Below, one piece after another: positions 8,042-15,158 of a DNA stretch of 21,531 nucleotides. The position numbers and the translations under genes were made by a program. The notes under the pieces are model-generated. The model saw only the letters and a program-made list of their open reading frames with translations. It had not been told where the DNA came from and ran no database searches. Position 1 is the stretch's first letter. Every line of letters starts with the position of its first letter. Source of the stretch: an uncultured Clostridia bacterium (GTDB taxonomy: Bacteria > Bacillota_A > Clostridia > TANB77 > CAG-508). The stretch lies in contig CALXXB010000024.1 of NCBI GenBank assembly GCA_944392525.1, positions 1-21,531 of the forward strand, read 5' to 3'.

Positions 8042-8089
8042 AATTATCGTATCTCCTTTGTATTTATCTTCTATAGTCAAACTAGAAAT

Positions 8090-8117
8090 ATTATAGCATA
8101 TAATATAAATATTTCAA
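8090..8117 (-). promoter_or_regulatory. Sigma-A promoter of the VTT-protein gene
   Basis: Minus-strand TTGAAA (8112-8117), a 16-base spacer and the extended -10 TG-C-TATAAT (TATAAT at 8090-8095). It supports the downstream TTG start at 8041. Confidence 0.75.
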
Positions 8118-8140
8118 TAATAGTAATATTATTTCTCAAT

Positions 8141-8824
8141 TTATTGACTCTTTTTACAATATATTTTGCAAGAAATCTTATAAGATATGTACAACATAAG
8201 TATTGTTGTAATTATTAATATAATCAATCCATAGTTTGATAAGAAATTACCTATTGCCTCTATATTTATACCTAATTTTAAATGTGAAAATAAAAATGCT
8301 CCTCCAACAATAATTGCAATTATTAAAAATATAAGTATAAACATTTGTATTCTTCCTTTTTCTGCTCCCCATTTATATATACTAGGAATTTGAATTGCTT
8401 CTACTAAAGCAATCCCAAACGTTCCTGATAATGTTGTTATAAGCAAACTGTTATATTCAATAACTACTTGAAATTCTGGATTTACAATTCTTATTAAAGT
8501 GTTAACTAATATTGTAAGTATTATTCCAATTATTCCACCTAATATCATAGAACTTATTACTAAAATATATTTTTCTTTAACTATTTCTTTTCTATTTGTA
8601 GGAAATGATAATATAAAACTATCCGCCTTTGCTATTTCATCATAATTAAATGTTGATAAAACTATCATTCCCATTGCTGTTGATACTGCAATAGGCATAA
8701 ATTGAACCATTCCTTTATTAAATGCACTAAATATTGCAAGAAAAGCAATTATGATAAAAAGAGATTGTTTATAACTAGCTAAATTTAATAAATCCTTTTT
8801 TAGTAAACCTTTTATTACATTCAT
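8141..8824 (-). CDS. ABC-2 type transporter permease
   Basis: A 227-residue integral membrane protein with about six predicted helices (for example LFIIIAFLAIFSAF, FMPIAVSTAMGMIVL, YILVISSMILGGIIGIILTIL, MFILIFLIIAIIVGGAFLF, GLIILIITTILMLYI). The motif FNYDEIAKADSFILSFPTNRKEIVKEKY after the second helix is characteristic of ABC-2 permeases paired with GntR/YtrA regulators. The partner ATPase gene ends 2 bases upstream. The substrate is unknown; related systems handle antimicrobial peptides or cell-envelope stress. Confidence 0.88.
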   Translation of the reverse strand: MNVIKGLLKKDLLNLASYKQSLFIIIAFLAIFSAFNKGMVQFMPIAVSTAMGMIVLSTFNYDEIAKADSFILSFPTNRKEIVKEKYILVISSMILGGIIGIILTILVNTLIRIVNPEFQVVIEYNSLLITTLSGTFGIALVEAIQIPSIYKWGAEKGRIQMFILIFLIIAIIVGGAFLFSHLKLGINIEAIGNFLSNYGLIILIITTILMLYISYKISCKIYCKKSQ

Positions 8825-8825
8825 T

Positions 8826-9684
8826 CTATTTATCCCCCTTTAAATAAAATAACATTATATCTTCTATATTAGGTTTATCTATTATACTGTTTCTGTACTT
8901 ATTTCTAAATTTTTCTTTATTTTCTACTAATACCTCATACTGATATTTTCCTTTTTTGTAAAAAATATAGTCATCTCTATCAAATTTTTCAAATTCTTCT
9001 TTTGAAGTCTTAACAATTCCATAGTTTTCTAATATTTCTCCTGTTTCTTTATAGAAAACCAAACTTCCATTATCTATTAAAATAATATAATCTGCAATAT
9101 GTTCTAAATCACTTGTTATATGTGTAGAAATAAGTATAGACCTTGTTTCATCTTCTTCTATATAACTTCTAAATATATCTAATATTTCATTCCTAACAAC
9201 AGGATCCAAACCACTTGTTGGTTCATCTAAAATTAATAATTTAGGACTATGTGCCATTACAGTTGCAATTTTCAGCTTCATTTTCATTCCACTTGAGAAA
9301 TCTTTCATCATTTTATTATCTGGTAAATTAAACGTTTTTAGATATTCCTTAAATTTTTCTTCAGACCAATTTTTATAAATATCTTTCATTACACTGTTTA
9401 TATTTTTTGCTGTTAGATAATCTGATAAAAAACTATCATCTAATACAGTCCCTATTTGTTCTTTTATTTCTTTTTCTGATTTCTTTATATCTTTTCCAAA
9501 TATTTTTACTTCTCCATCTGAATTTATAATATTTAGTATTGATTTTATTGTTGTAGTTTTTCCGTGCACCATTTTCTCCGATAAGACCTACTATACTACC
9601 CTCTGGAACATTAAAACTTATATTTCTTAATGAAAAATCCTTGTATATTTTAGATAAGTTTTTAACTTCTATTGCATTTTCCAT
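8826..9684 (-). CDS. ABC transporter ATPase, interrupted by a +1 shift at a CGG codon
   Basis: Nucleotide-binding subunit for the adjacent permease. Zero frame gives 40 residues ending IVGLIGENGA, then CGG AAA; skipping one base at 9564 continues as GKTTTIKSIL and gives 285 residues, a normal length. The reconstructed protein has Walker A GENGAGKT (36-43), signature FSSGMKMKLKIA, Walker B LLILDEPTSGLDP and the switch His in STH. Without the shift the ATP-binding loop is destroyed and the frame ends after about 80 codons. The remainder shows no decay. Either programmed +1 decoding, a recent mutation or a base-call error; the same CGGAA context at three other genes favours programmed decoding. 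Confidence 0.85.
9561..9564 (-). other. CGGA +1 frameshift site 1 (ABC ATPase)
   Basis: Zero-frame reading is GGT GCA CGG AAA. The functional reading is GGT GCA (C)GGA AAA ACT, placing Gly41 in the Walker A loop. The required shift is +1 and the residue is glycine. Confidence 0.75.
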
Positions 9685-10062
9685 TTATTTATCCTCCTCA
9701 AATATAATTTTAAATATTTCTTTTACATCTTCACTACTTATGCCTGCAACAAGAGCTATATCTTTTATTTTTTCTACATAGCCTTGAATTTCTTTTAGCT
9801 TTTCTTCTCTTAATAATTCTAAGTTTTTAGGTGCTACAAAACTTCCTTTTCCTTGCACTGTTTTTATAAATCCTTCTTGTTCTAGTTCATCATAGGCTTT
9901 TTTTACTGTTAAAAAACTTATTTTTAGTTCATTTGCTAATCCTCTAACAGATGGAAGCATTTCATCTTCTTTTAGCTCATTTGAAAATATCGCTTGTTTT
10001 ATAGCTTGTGTTATCTGCTCATATAAAGGCACACTACTACTATTACTTATAATAATATTCAT
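9685..10062 (-). CDS. GntR-family transcriptional regulator, YtrA-like
   Basis: A 125-residue regulator. The winged helix-turn-helix covers about residues 10-75 (VPLYEQITQAIKQAIFSNELKEDEMLPSVRGLANELKISFLTVKKAYDELEQEGFIKTVQGKGSFVA), followed by a short C-terminal helical dimerisation tail, the plan of the YtrA subfamily that controls ABC operons. The ATG at 10060-10062 is chosen because GGAGGAGAAT precedes it; the longer open frame would begin inside the -35 box. The ATPase gene starts one base after its stop codon, so all three genes form one unit. It probably represses its own operon through the operator at 10076-10100. Confidence 0.92.
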   Translation of the reverse strand: MNIIISNSSSVPLYEQITQAIKQAIFSNELKEDEMLPSVRGLANELKISFLTVKKAYDELEQEGFIKTVQGKGSFVAPKNLELLREEKLKEIQGYVEKIKDIALVAGISSEDVKEIFKIIFEEDK

Positions 10063-10075
10063 ATTCTCCTCCTTA

Positions 10076-10100
10076 ACTGTTATGTGTATAATATAACAGT
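10076..10100. promoter_or_regulatory. Putative operator for the GntR/YtrA-like regulator
   Basis: A perfect 8-bp inverted repeat, ACTGTTAT-N9-ATAACAGT, centred on the -10 box of the operon promoter. The position fits autorepression by blocking RNA polymerase, as known for YtrA-type repressors. Confidence 0.65.
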
Positions 10101-10116
10101 ATATAACATTTGTCAA
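10088..10116 (-). promoter_or_regulatory. Sigma-A promoter of the regulator-ABC operon
   Basis: Minus-strand TTGACA (10111-10116, exact consensus), 17-base spacer, TATTAT (10088-10093). The -10 box lies inside the inverted repeat. Confidence 0.8.
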
Positions 10117-10132
10117 TAGATTTTATAGAAAT

Positions 10133-10161
10133 TTGAAAAGAAATTAATTTAATGCTATAAT
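10133..10161 (+). promoter_or_regulatory. Sigma-A promoter of the + strand membrane-protein gene
   Basis: TTGAAA (10133-10138), 17-base spacer, and extended -10 TG-C-TATAAT (TATAAT at 10156-10161). It leaves a leader of about 105 bases that contains a 12-base perfect palindrome, AACTAATTAGTT (10193-10204), which could be an operator. Confidence 0.7.
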
Positions 10162-10273
10162 TTCTAAGTAATTTCAGTTTGTATATTCTTAAAACTAATT
10201 AGTTATAAGAAGTATTCTCTAACTTATGCACTATTTCATTTGAAACATTTCACCACTAAGGTTGGAGGTAGCT

Positions 10274-10633
10274 ATGTTAAGGCAATTGGCTCCATGGGTA
10301 CTTATTATGATAATAAGTACTATTTTGTCTGATGTATTTGGACTATGCACACAATTTTTTAATTTTTGGTATCTAAGTATTTGTGTCTCTTTGTATACAA
10401 TCATTTATACTAGCAGTATTTGGTCCAAAAATGGTAAAAGAAATGAAATCAACCTATCATATAGAGATGGTTATGACTTTGACTACATCATGCAGTATGT
10501 AATTATTTTCTTTGCAATAATGATTGTCACTTTTATAATCTCTCAAATCTTAGGCATTGATTTCTTTGTTGCACATGCTTTTGTATATCTTGGGGAAACT
10601 TTAAATTATAATCCCCTAGAAATCCAAAGCTAA
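10274..10633 (+). CDS. Small hydrophobic membrane protein, unknown function
   Basis: The only intact + strand gene in the window. I do not recognise the family. From the ATG at 10274, preceded by GGAGGTAGCT, it has 119 residues. Hydrophobic segments APWVLIMIISTILSDVFGL, YLSICVSLYTIIYTSSIW and YIMQYVIIFFAIMIVTFIISQILGI suggest three membrane helices, with a short charged loop (SKNGKRNEINLSYRDGYDFD) between the second and third. It has its own promoter, divergent from the GntR operon, and a strong terminator, so it is a monocistronic unit. Confidence 0.75.
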   Translation: MLRQLAPWVLIMIISTILSDVFGLCTQFFNFWYLSICVSLYTIIYTSSIWSKNGKRNEINLSYRDGYDFDYIMQYVIIFFAIMIVTFIISQILGIDFFVAHAFVYLGETLNYNPLEIQS

Positions 10634-10659
10634 AATTTGCATTATACAAAAGAAGCCTA

Positions 10660-10700
10660 AAAGACAGACCATTATCTCAAAAATGGTCTGCCTTTTATAT
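10660..10700 (+). terminator. Intrinsic terminator between convergent genes
   Basis: A hairpin formed by AAAGACAGACCATT and AATGGTCTGCCTTT (10660-10673 with 10682-10695), with one A-C mismatch, an 8-base loop and a following T-rich tract. It ends the + strand gene and could also act on transcripts from ispE in the opposite direction. Confidence 0.8.
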
Positions 10701-10726
10701 TTTTTATATCTTATATTTACTCATTT

Positions 10727-11596
10727 TTATTTTATATAATCATTTTTAGAGTTATATGATGTACATATATATGTCTGATATTTATATTTTAAACTTTCAT
10801 ATGCTGTTTTAGCTGTGTCTTTATCTTTAAATATTCCATATACAGCTGAGCCTGAACCTGTCATTAATGATGAAATTGCACCATTATTTATAAGTTGTTG
10901 TTTTATACTTTGTATTAATTCTTTTTTATCAATTACATCTTCAAAAGCATTATATAAATTACTTGCTAACATTTCTATATTAGATTTTTCTAATGCTTTT
11001 ACTATTTCTTTTGTTGTATCTTTTTGCCATATCTTTTTTGTATCTATTTTTTTATACATATCTTTTGTGCTACATGATATCTCCGGTTTTATAACTACAA
11101 TATAATATTTAAAATTTGTATCTAGCTTTGTAATTACATCTCCAATCCCTTCTGCAATTATTGCTTTATTGTAAAAACAAGGAATTACATCTGCTCCTAA
11201 TTCTTTTCCTAAATCTAACATATCTTCTTTTGATAATTTTAAATCAAATAATCTATTCATTAATACAATAAAAGCTGCACAGTCTGTACTTCCTCCTGCC
11301 ATTCCTGCTTGCATAGGAATATTTTTATTTAATCTTACTTGAACTCCTGTAATATTTTTATATTTTTCTTTTAATTTTATATATGCTTTATATATAATAT
11401 TTTCTTCATTGTTTATCTCTCCTATATTTGTAATCATCTTAAATTCATTTTTATTTATCTTTTTTAGAAATATTTCATCATATAAATTAATTTTTTGAAA
11501 TACTGATTTTATGTTATGATAATTATCTTCTCTTTTATCTAAGACTAATAAATTTAGATTTATCTTTGCTCTAGCTTTTATATATAATTCATTCAT
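10727..11596 (-). CDS. ispE: 4-diphosphocytidyl-2-C-methyl-D-erythritol kinase
   Basis: GHMP-family kinase of the MEP (non-mevalonate) isoprenoid pathway that phosphorylates CDP-methylerythritol. It has 289 residues from the ATG at 11594-11596, which has GGAGAGAATT before it; the frame is open four codons further. The N-terminal ARAKINLNLLVL carries the substrate lysine, PMQAGMAGGSTDCAA (about residues 94-108) is the ATP glycine-rich loop, GADVIPCF holds the catalytic Asp, and LMTGSGSAVYGIF is the C-terminal GHMP motif. It starts 43 bases after the dinD stop in the shifted frame, so the two are probably co-transcribed. Confidence 0.95.
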   Translation of the reverse strand: MNELYIKARAKINLNLLVLDKREDNYHNIKSVFQKINLYDEIFLKKINKNEFKMITNIGEINNEENIIYKAYIKLKEKYKNITGVQVRLNKNIPMQAGMAGGSTDCAAFIVLMNRLFDLKLSKEDMLDLGKELGADVIPCFYNKAIIAEGIGDVITKLDTNFKYYIVVIKPEISCSTKDMYKKIDTKKIWQKDTTKEIVKALEKSNIEMLASNLYNAFEDVIDKKELIQSIKQQLINNGAISSLMTGSGSAVYGIFKDKDTAKTAYESLKYKYQTYICTSYNSKNDYIK

Positions 11597-11639
11597 AATT
11601 CTCTCCAATTAAAATAAATTATTTTCTATAACTTCTAAC

Positions 11640-12477
11640 TTATACATTTTTTAGACTTTTCTTATTTTCTTTCTCTAACTGCTTTAAGCTCTTTTCAGGA
11701 GTAGGTAAATCTTCTGGCATAGTTCCGTCCTGCTTCCTTAATGGCTTTTCTAACAATTTTACCAATATTATAATGAGTTTTATTTGCCTCTTTTTCAGTT
11801 TGTATATTATCTTTCCTTATTTTTTGTTCTGTTTGAGAAATTCTAAATAGATTTGCAATAAGTTCATCACTTCCCATATTATCTAAAATATCTTCTCTAT
11901 ATCTTAAACCTTTCCTTTTAGCAATATCATCAGCAGTTTCTCCATTATATAAGCCTTTATAACCGTAATTATGGAATTTATCAAAATTTCTAACACCTGC
12001 ATTTTTAGCTGTTTGATTAAGTGAATAGTTTCCTTTTTTAGTTAAGTTTCTTTGGTAAAATCTCTTTTCATCTTCTGTTAGTGAACTATATTCTTTTTCA
12101 CTAATCTCTTGCTTTCTAGTTTGAACTGCAAAATATGTTTGTGCTAATGCAACAATTTTTAATCTTGGATTTGCGTTTTGAGCTATAAGATAGCAAGCAT
12201 ATCTTGTTAATTTATAATCTTTTTGTTTCCTCTTCGCACCAGAGCCTATTTCTACCATTTTGTTGCTGACAACAAAATGGTCAACATCAGTTATCCCAGA
12301 GTTTTGGCAAGCCACCTTCGCTTTTTCTATTACCGCATCAAAATATCTCCAATCTTTATAACTTAAAACTTTCATTAATTCTCTCGCATACCAAAATTCG
12401 ACTCCATTTTCGTCAATATGTTTTATATTTTCGAAATTTCTATTATTATAGTTTTCTTCTTTCTCTAATTGTTTCAT
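11640..12477 (-). CDS. dinD: DinD-like protein, interrupted near its C-terminus by a +1 shift at CGG
   Basis: Similar along its length to E. coli DinD (damage-inducible protein D, reported to inhibit RecA filament activity): NGVEFWYARELMKVLSY, KAKVACQNSG, DHFV, IGSGAKRKQKDYKLTRYACYLIAQNANP, QTYFAVQTRKQE, GYKGLYNGETADDI, ILDNMGSDELIANLFRISQTEQKI. Zero frame runs 250 residues to KEAG, then CGG AAC, and ends after 14 non-homologous codons. Skipping the C at 11727 continues GTMPEDLPTPEKSLKQLEKE and gives 278 residues, matching the E. coli GGTMPEELPTP tail. The long unchanged +1-frame tail argues that it is still translated. It lies just outside the tRNA-Leu island. No LexA-type operator was seen. 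Confidence 0.9.
11724..11727 (-). other. CGGA +1 frameshift site 2 (dinD)
   Basis: Zero frame reads GCA GGA CGG AAC; the homologous protein needs GCA GGA (C)GGA ACT ATG, giving AGGTMPE as in E. coli DinD. The added residue is again glycine. Confidence 0.75.
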
Positions 12478-12681
12478 TTAATATCCCATCCTTTTACCAA
12501 TATAGTGTATCTTGATATATAGGTTAATATAATCTTAAAAATCTATTTCTCTTAACTAATCATATAATAAAACTTTTTAATGCTGAAATATTAAGAAATA
12601 AATTAATAAAAATTGTTTGAAAATAAAAATTAATAATAAATAATCCTAAAGTGATTTATATTTTATAATTGTATAGAATTT

Positions 12682-12702
12682 AATGGTGCGGACGAAGGGA
12701 CT
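12682..12702. repeat. att-like copy of the tRNA-Leu 3' end (left boundary)
   Basis: AATGGTGCGGACGAAGGGACT matches the tRNA-Leu 3' end at 15008-15028 in the same orientation with one mismatch (C for T at the eleventh or twelfth base). No other tRNA part is present, so it is a boundary scar of site-specific integration rather than a tRNA gene. Confidence 0.8.
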
Positions 12703-12906
12703 GTTTCAATATCTTTGTATTTCTATGTAAAACCTTTATTTTAGTACTTATATCAATTTTAATCTTCTTTTTTTCGGATAAATTGAATGTTTTATATAGT
12801 TTTTCAACCATTTTACTCTAAAATTACCCAAGAAATTTATTTCTTATTTTTCCAAATTGTAACACTTTTTTCTTAAAAAAGCAACAGGAATTAAAGTCAT
12901 AAATGT

Positions 12907-12938
12907 AAAAAAAGTCTACTCGAAAGTAAGACTTTTTT
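12907..12938. terminator. Bidirectional intrinsic terminator
   Basis: A run of A, then AGTCT-ACT-CGAA-AGT-A-AGACT, then a run of six T: an 8-bp stem with one bulged A and a CGAA tetraloop. It can end the minus-strand ImmA/membrane-protein pair and would also work on the + strand. Confidence 0.75.
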
Positions 12939-13023
12939 AGAAAGTTTTGAAATTTTCTTACAATTTTATTGTACTACTTTTTTATAAAACTTTTGGATTG
13001 AAACTCATTAAAAAGAACTATTG

Positions 13024-13521
13024 CTAGTTTTTACTATTATCATTGTTACTTTTGTTGTTTTTATATCTATTATTTTTTGTTTGTCTTATCTTGTTATTAT
13101 TTTCTAATATGGTATTTAGAGCATTTGTTAAATTATCCTTAAACAAATATTTTACGATTACTCGTACTAATATAAAGACTTCTGCAATACCTCCTGATAT
13201 AAAAATATTAAAAGTAGTATCTGAATATGTAAGAAGTCCACAGCCCTTCAATATAAAAACAGTTATTAAAGCAATCAATTGAATACATAGTATTACTATC
13301 AAAATAATTGCATATTTTTCTTTCAAATCTTGATCTCTTTCAATAGTATCTGAAAAAAGTTCTAATATTCGATCATTCATGTCCCATTTTTTTGAAACTT
13401 CATCTATTGGTTTAGTATCTTCACCATCTGAAATATTTGTTATTTCATTTTTGTCTTTAAACATATTTAATATTATGTCATATTTCTCTTTTGTTCCTTT
13501 TGCAGGATTTTTATGTTTCAT
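13024..13521 (-). CDS. Two-helix membrane protein paired with an ImmA/IrrE protease
   Basis: A 165-residue protein with no recognised family. An N-terminal charged cytosolic region of about 70 residues is followed by two membrane helices (YAIILIVILCIQLIALITVFIL and FNIFISGGIAEVFILVRVIVKYLF), and an Asn/Lys-rich tail ends the protein. Its start overlaps the stop of the ImmA/IrrE gene by 4 bases, so the two are translationally coupled and probably act together. It may be the target or membrane anchor of the protease; this is inference from context. It is inside the tRNA-Leu island. Confidence 0.75.
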   Translation of the reverse strand: MKHKNPAKGTKEKYDIILNMFKDKNEITNISDGEDTKPIDEVSKKWDMNDRILELFSDTIERDQDLKEKYAIILIVILCIQLIALITVFILKGCGLLTYSDTTFNIFISGGIAEVFILVRVIVKYLFKDNLTNALNTILENNNKIRQTKNNRYKNNKSNNDNSKN

Positions 13522-14033
13522 AGTAATCCTAATATATCCAATCTTACAGTCATAGCAGAAATAGAAACATCAAATATTTCAGCTAATTCTTTTATTGAGT
13601 TGTTTTCTTTGTGCATTTTTTCTAAAAGAGTTCTATTCATTAGAAGTGCTCCTGCAAAATAATCTACTTCTTTCTCTTTTCTTCTTAAATCCTCTATATT
13701 TGCTTTATCATTATTAATACTTCTATACATAATATCTACATGAATTTCTTCGCTTTTTAAAAAATTTTGATGTAGAAAATAATGTCCTAATTCATGTGCT
13801 ACAGTAAATCTTTGTCTTGATTTTATATCGTTTTTATTTACTAAAATTTCAAATTTGTTTTCTTCTTTTTTATATCTAATGGCTCCAGAAATCTTTTTAT
13901 TTAAGTCTCCTTCATAAACTTTTATATCATTTGAATTTGCAATTTTTACCACATCTACGGGAATTCTATACATATCATTATTCATTAAAATCTCTGAAGT
14001 TAACTCTTCTAATTCTTGATTAATTTTACTCAT
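13518..14033 (-). CDS. ImmA/IrrE-family metallo-endopeptidase
   Basis: A 171-residue zinc protease. The motif HELGH (H80, E81, H84) lies in RQRFTVAHELGHYFLH, and the third ligand region is KEVDYFAGALLM (E122 on). The C-terminal SIKELAEIFDVSISAMTVRLDILGLL is the helix-turn-helix-like tail of this family. In mobile elements such proteases cleave the element's own repressor in response to DNA damage. No XRE repressor is left beside it here, so the original regulatory pair may be broken or the partner may be the membrane protein. RBS GGGGGGATTTAT precedes the ATG. Confidence 0.92.
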   Translation of the reverse strand: MSKINQELEELTSEILMNNDMYRIPVDVVKIANSNDIKVYEGDLNKKISGAIRYKKEENKFEILVNKNDIKSRQRFTVAHELGHYFLHQNFLKSEEIHVDIMYRSINNDKANIEDLRRKEKEVDYFAGALLMNRTLLEKMHKENNSIKELAEIFDVSISAMTVRLDILGLL

Positions 14034-14716
14034 ATAAATCCCCCCTCTATATTATTCATTATGTGCATTACCAAATTTGTATATATTATATATTATTGAA
14101 TTTTAGAAATCAATATACTTTTTAAACTTTATTTTTTCAAAATTTTAAGGAAATTTAACCTTTGAGAATCAAAAATAGCCCCTGTTTTCTTCTTAGCAAT
14201 ATACTTACTTTTTCTTTTAATGTTTATTAACATTACATTTTAGTAAAAAATTTACTATAATATATTTAAAATTTATAATAAAAGTAAAAATCAAAGAAAA
14301 AAGAATTAAATATATTTATCTTTAGCTTTGAATCTTATTTCCAAGTTAATCTCTTTATATTCTTTTTTATCAATAAATGTATATGCTATAACTATTACTT
14401 TTTGCCTAAGCATATCTATCAGTTTTAACTACGTAAAATAATCTATGCTAGAATTAACATTTCTTATAATTTTACTTTTGTAAGAATCATGTATGTATAT
14501 CTTATGCCATTTAAATTAGATTTAGAATATAAATAAGTTCTATTTCTTAGTCTTCTTATAAAGTAGGTTGATTGCAAAAGAACCCAAAGAGCTAGACAGA
14601 CATAGATTTATTACTCTTTCCGCTTCTATTAATAATTTATTAGCGGACTTTAAACTTGACCTCCCTAATGATAAATATATATTTTTTGAATTAATAAATT
14701 TTAATTCGTATACAAA
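14034..14716. other. Gene-free, apparently decayed stretch inside the island
   Basis: No gene with a credible start and ribosome binding site on either strand. The minus strand at 14540-14700 is open and codes for an amphipathic stretch (AERVINLCLSSSLGSFAINLLYKK), which may be the tail of a deleted element gene. The part next to the integrase fragment has an in-frame stop just before it. Nothing else recognisable was seen. Confidence 0.5.
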
Positions 14717-14935
14717 ATGGTAAAAAATTGGCAAGAAAAAAATGATATAGAACCAATTTTAACAGTACATGAATTAAGACACTCTCATTCTACTTTGTTA
14801 TTGCAGCTAGGTGTACCCGTAAAATATATTTCTAAACGTTTAGGACATTTATCTACAAAAGTAACAGAAGATACTTATATAGAATATCTAAAAGAAGATG
14901 ATAGCTACGTTGCTAATGTAATAGATAAGATATAA
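14717..14935 (+). pseudogene. C-terminal fragment of a tyrosine recombinase (integrase)
   Basis: A 72-residue open frame corresponding to the catalytic C-terminus of phage/ICE integrases: TVHELRHSHSTLLLQLGVPVKYISKRLGH (HxLRH box and LGH) and the nucleophile region TEDTYIEYL. The N-terminal arm-binding domain and the first catalytic Arg are missing, and an upstream in-frame stop closes the frame, so the protein cannot be an active recombinase. It points towards the tRNA-Leu 3' end, the usual arrangement for an element integrated there. Confidence 0.85.
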
Positions 14936-14952
14936 TTACCCAAAAATTACCC
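14934..14952 (+). repeat. Tandem AATTACCC boxes, probable integrase arm-type sites
   Basis: Two copies of AATTACCC start 11 bases apart, one helical turn, between the integrase fragment and tRNA-Leu. A third copy lies at 12822-12829 near the other att-like repeat. The position fits arm-type binding sites of a tyrosine integrase. Confidence 0.55.
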
Positions 14953-14958
14953 GAAAAT

Positions 14959-14994
14959 AAAAAAATAGCCCTTGAAATCTAAATATTTCAAGGG
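14959..14994 (-). terminator. Intrinsic terminator of tRNA-Leu
   Basis: A perfect 10-bp stem, CCCTTGAAAT / ATTTCAAGGG (14969-14978 with 14985-14994), with a 6-base loop, followed on the minus strand by a T-rich tract. Confidence 0.85.
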
Positions 14995-15007
14995 TTATAT
15001 GCTTTAA

Positions 15008-15028
15008 AATGGTGCGGATGAAGGGACT
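15008..15028. repeat. att-like site in the tRNA-Leu 3' end (right boundary)
   Basis: This 21-base segment covers the CCA end, acceptor strand and part of the T arm of tRNA-Leu and recurs at 12682-12702 with one mismatch. It defines an island of about 2.3 kb. Confidence 0.8.
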
Positions 15029-15093
15029 TGAACCCCCACGCCATAGGCACTGGTTCCTAAGACCAGCGCGTCTACCAGTTCCGCCACATCCGC
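15010..15093 (-). tRNA. tRNA-Leu (anticodon UAG)
   Basis: 84 bases with an encoded CCA. The acceptor stem is GCGGATG/CATCCGC, and the D arm carries the GGAACTGGTAGACGC pattern. The anticodon loop CTTAGGA lies between TGG and CCA strands and gives anticodon UAG (15057-15059). A type II variable arm (TGCC-TAT-GGCG) and the T arm GGTTCAAGTCC are present. Type II arm and discriminator A fit leucine. Its 3' end is the integration target of the adjacent island, and an intact copy was kept. Confidence 0.97.
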
Positions 15094-15121
15094 ATAAAAA
15101 TATATTTAACTGACAATAATT

Positions 15122-15151
15122 ATATTAGCACAAAAAACCTCGTTTTGTCAA
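15122..15151 (-). promoter_or_regulatory. Promoter of tRNA-Leu
   Basis: Minus-strand TTGACA (15146-15151), 18-base spacer and extended -10 TG-C-TAATAT (15122-15127), about 30 bases before the mature 5' end. Confidence 0.65.
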
Positions 15152-15158
15152 GTGATTT

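Larger units (their letters stand above)
12478..13023. other. Gene-free stretch at the left end of the tRNA-Leu island
   Basis: No credible gene. It contains a possible weak promoter for dinD on the minus strand (TTAACC 12522-12527, 17 bases, TATATT 12499-12504), the tRNA-derived repeat (12682-12702), an isolated AATTACCC (12822-12829) and an intrinsic terminator hairpin (12907-12938). The rest is AT-rich sequence in which I see nothing. Confidence 0.6.

Noticed and set aside
8042..8080. Longer N-terminus of the VTT protein from a TTG at 8080
   Set aside because: It coincides with the predicted transcription start and has no ribosome binding site, while the TTG at 8041 does.
10063..10116. 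Longer N-terminus of the GntR regulator
   Set aside because: The extra 18 codons start in the -35 box and cross the operator; the ATG at 10062 has an excellent ribosome binding site.
12478..12560. LexA/SOS box upstream of dinD
   Set aside because: I searched for GAAC-N4-GTTC-like sequence and saw none; only a weak promoter is visible.
12682..12702. A second tRNA gene
   Set aside because: Only the 3' acceptor and part of the T arm match; D arm, anticodon arm and 5' strand are missing, so it is an att-like scar.
14540..14734. Minus-strand open frame of 64 codons
   Set aside because: It would start at a TTG overlapping the integrase fragment without a ribosome binding site; the first third looks non-coding. 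The C-terminal part may be a gene remnant, which is noted in the gene-free stretch.
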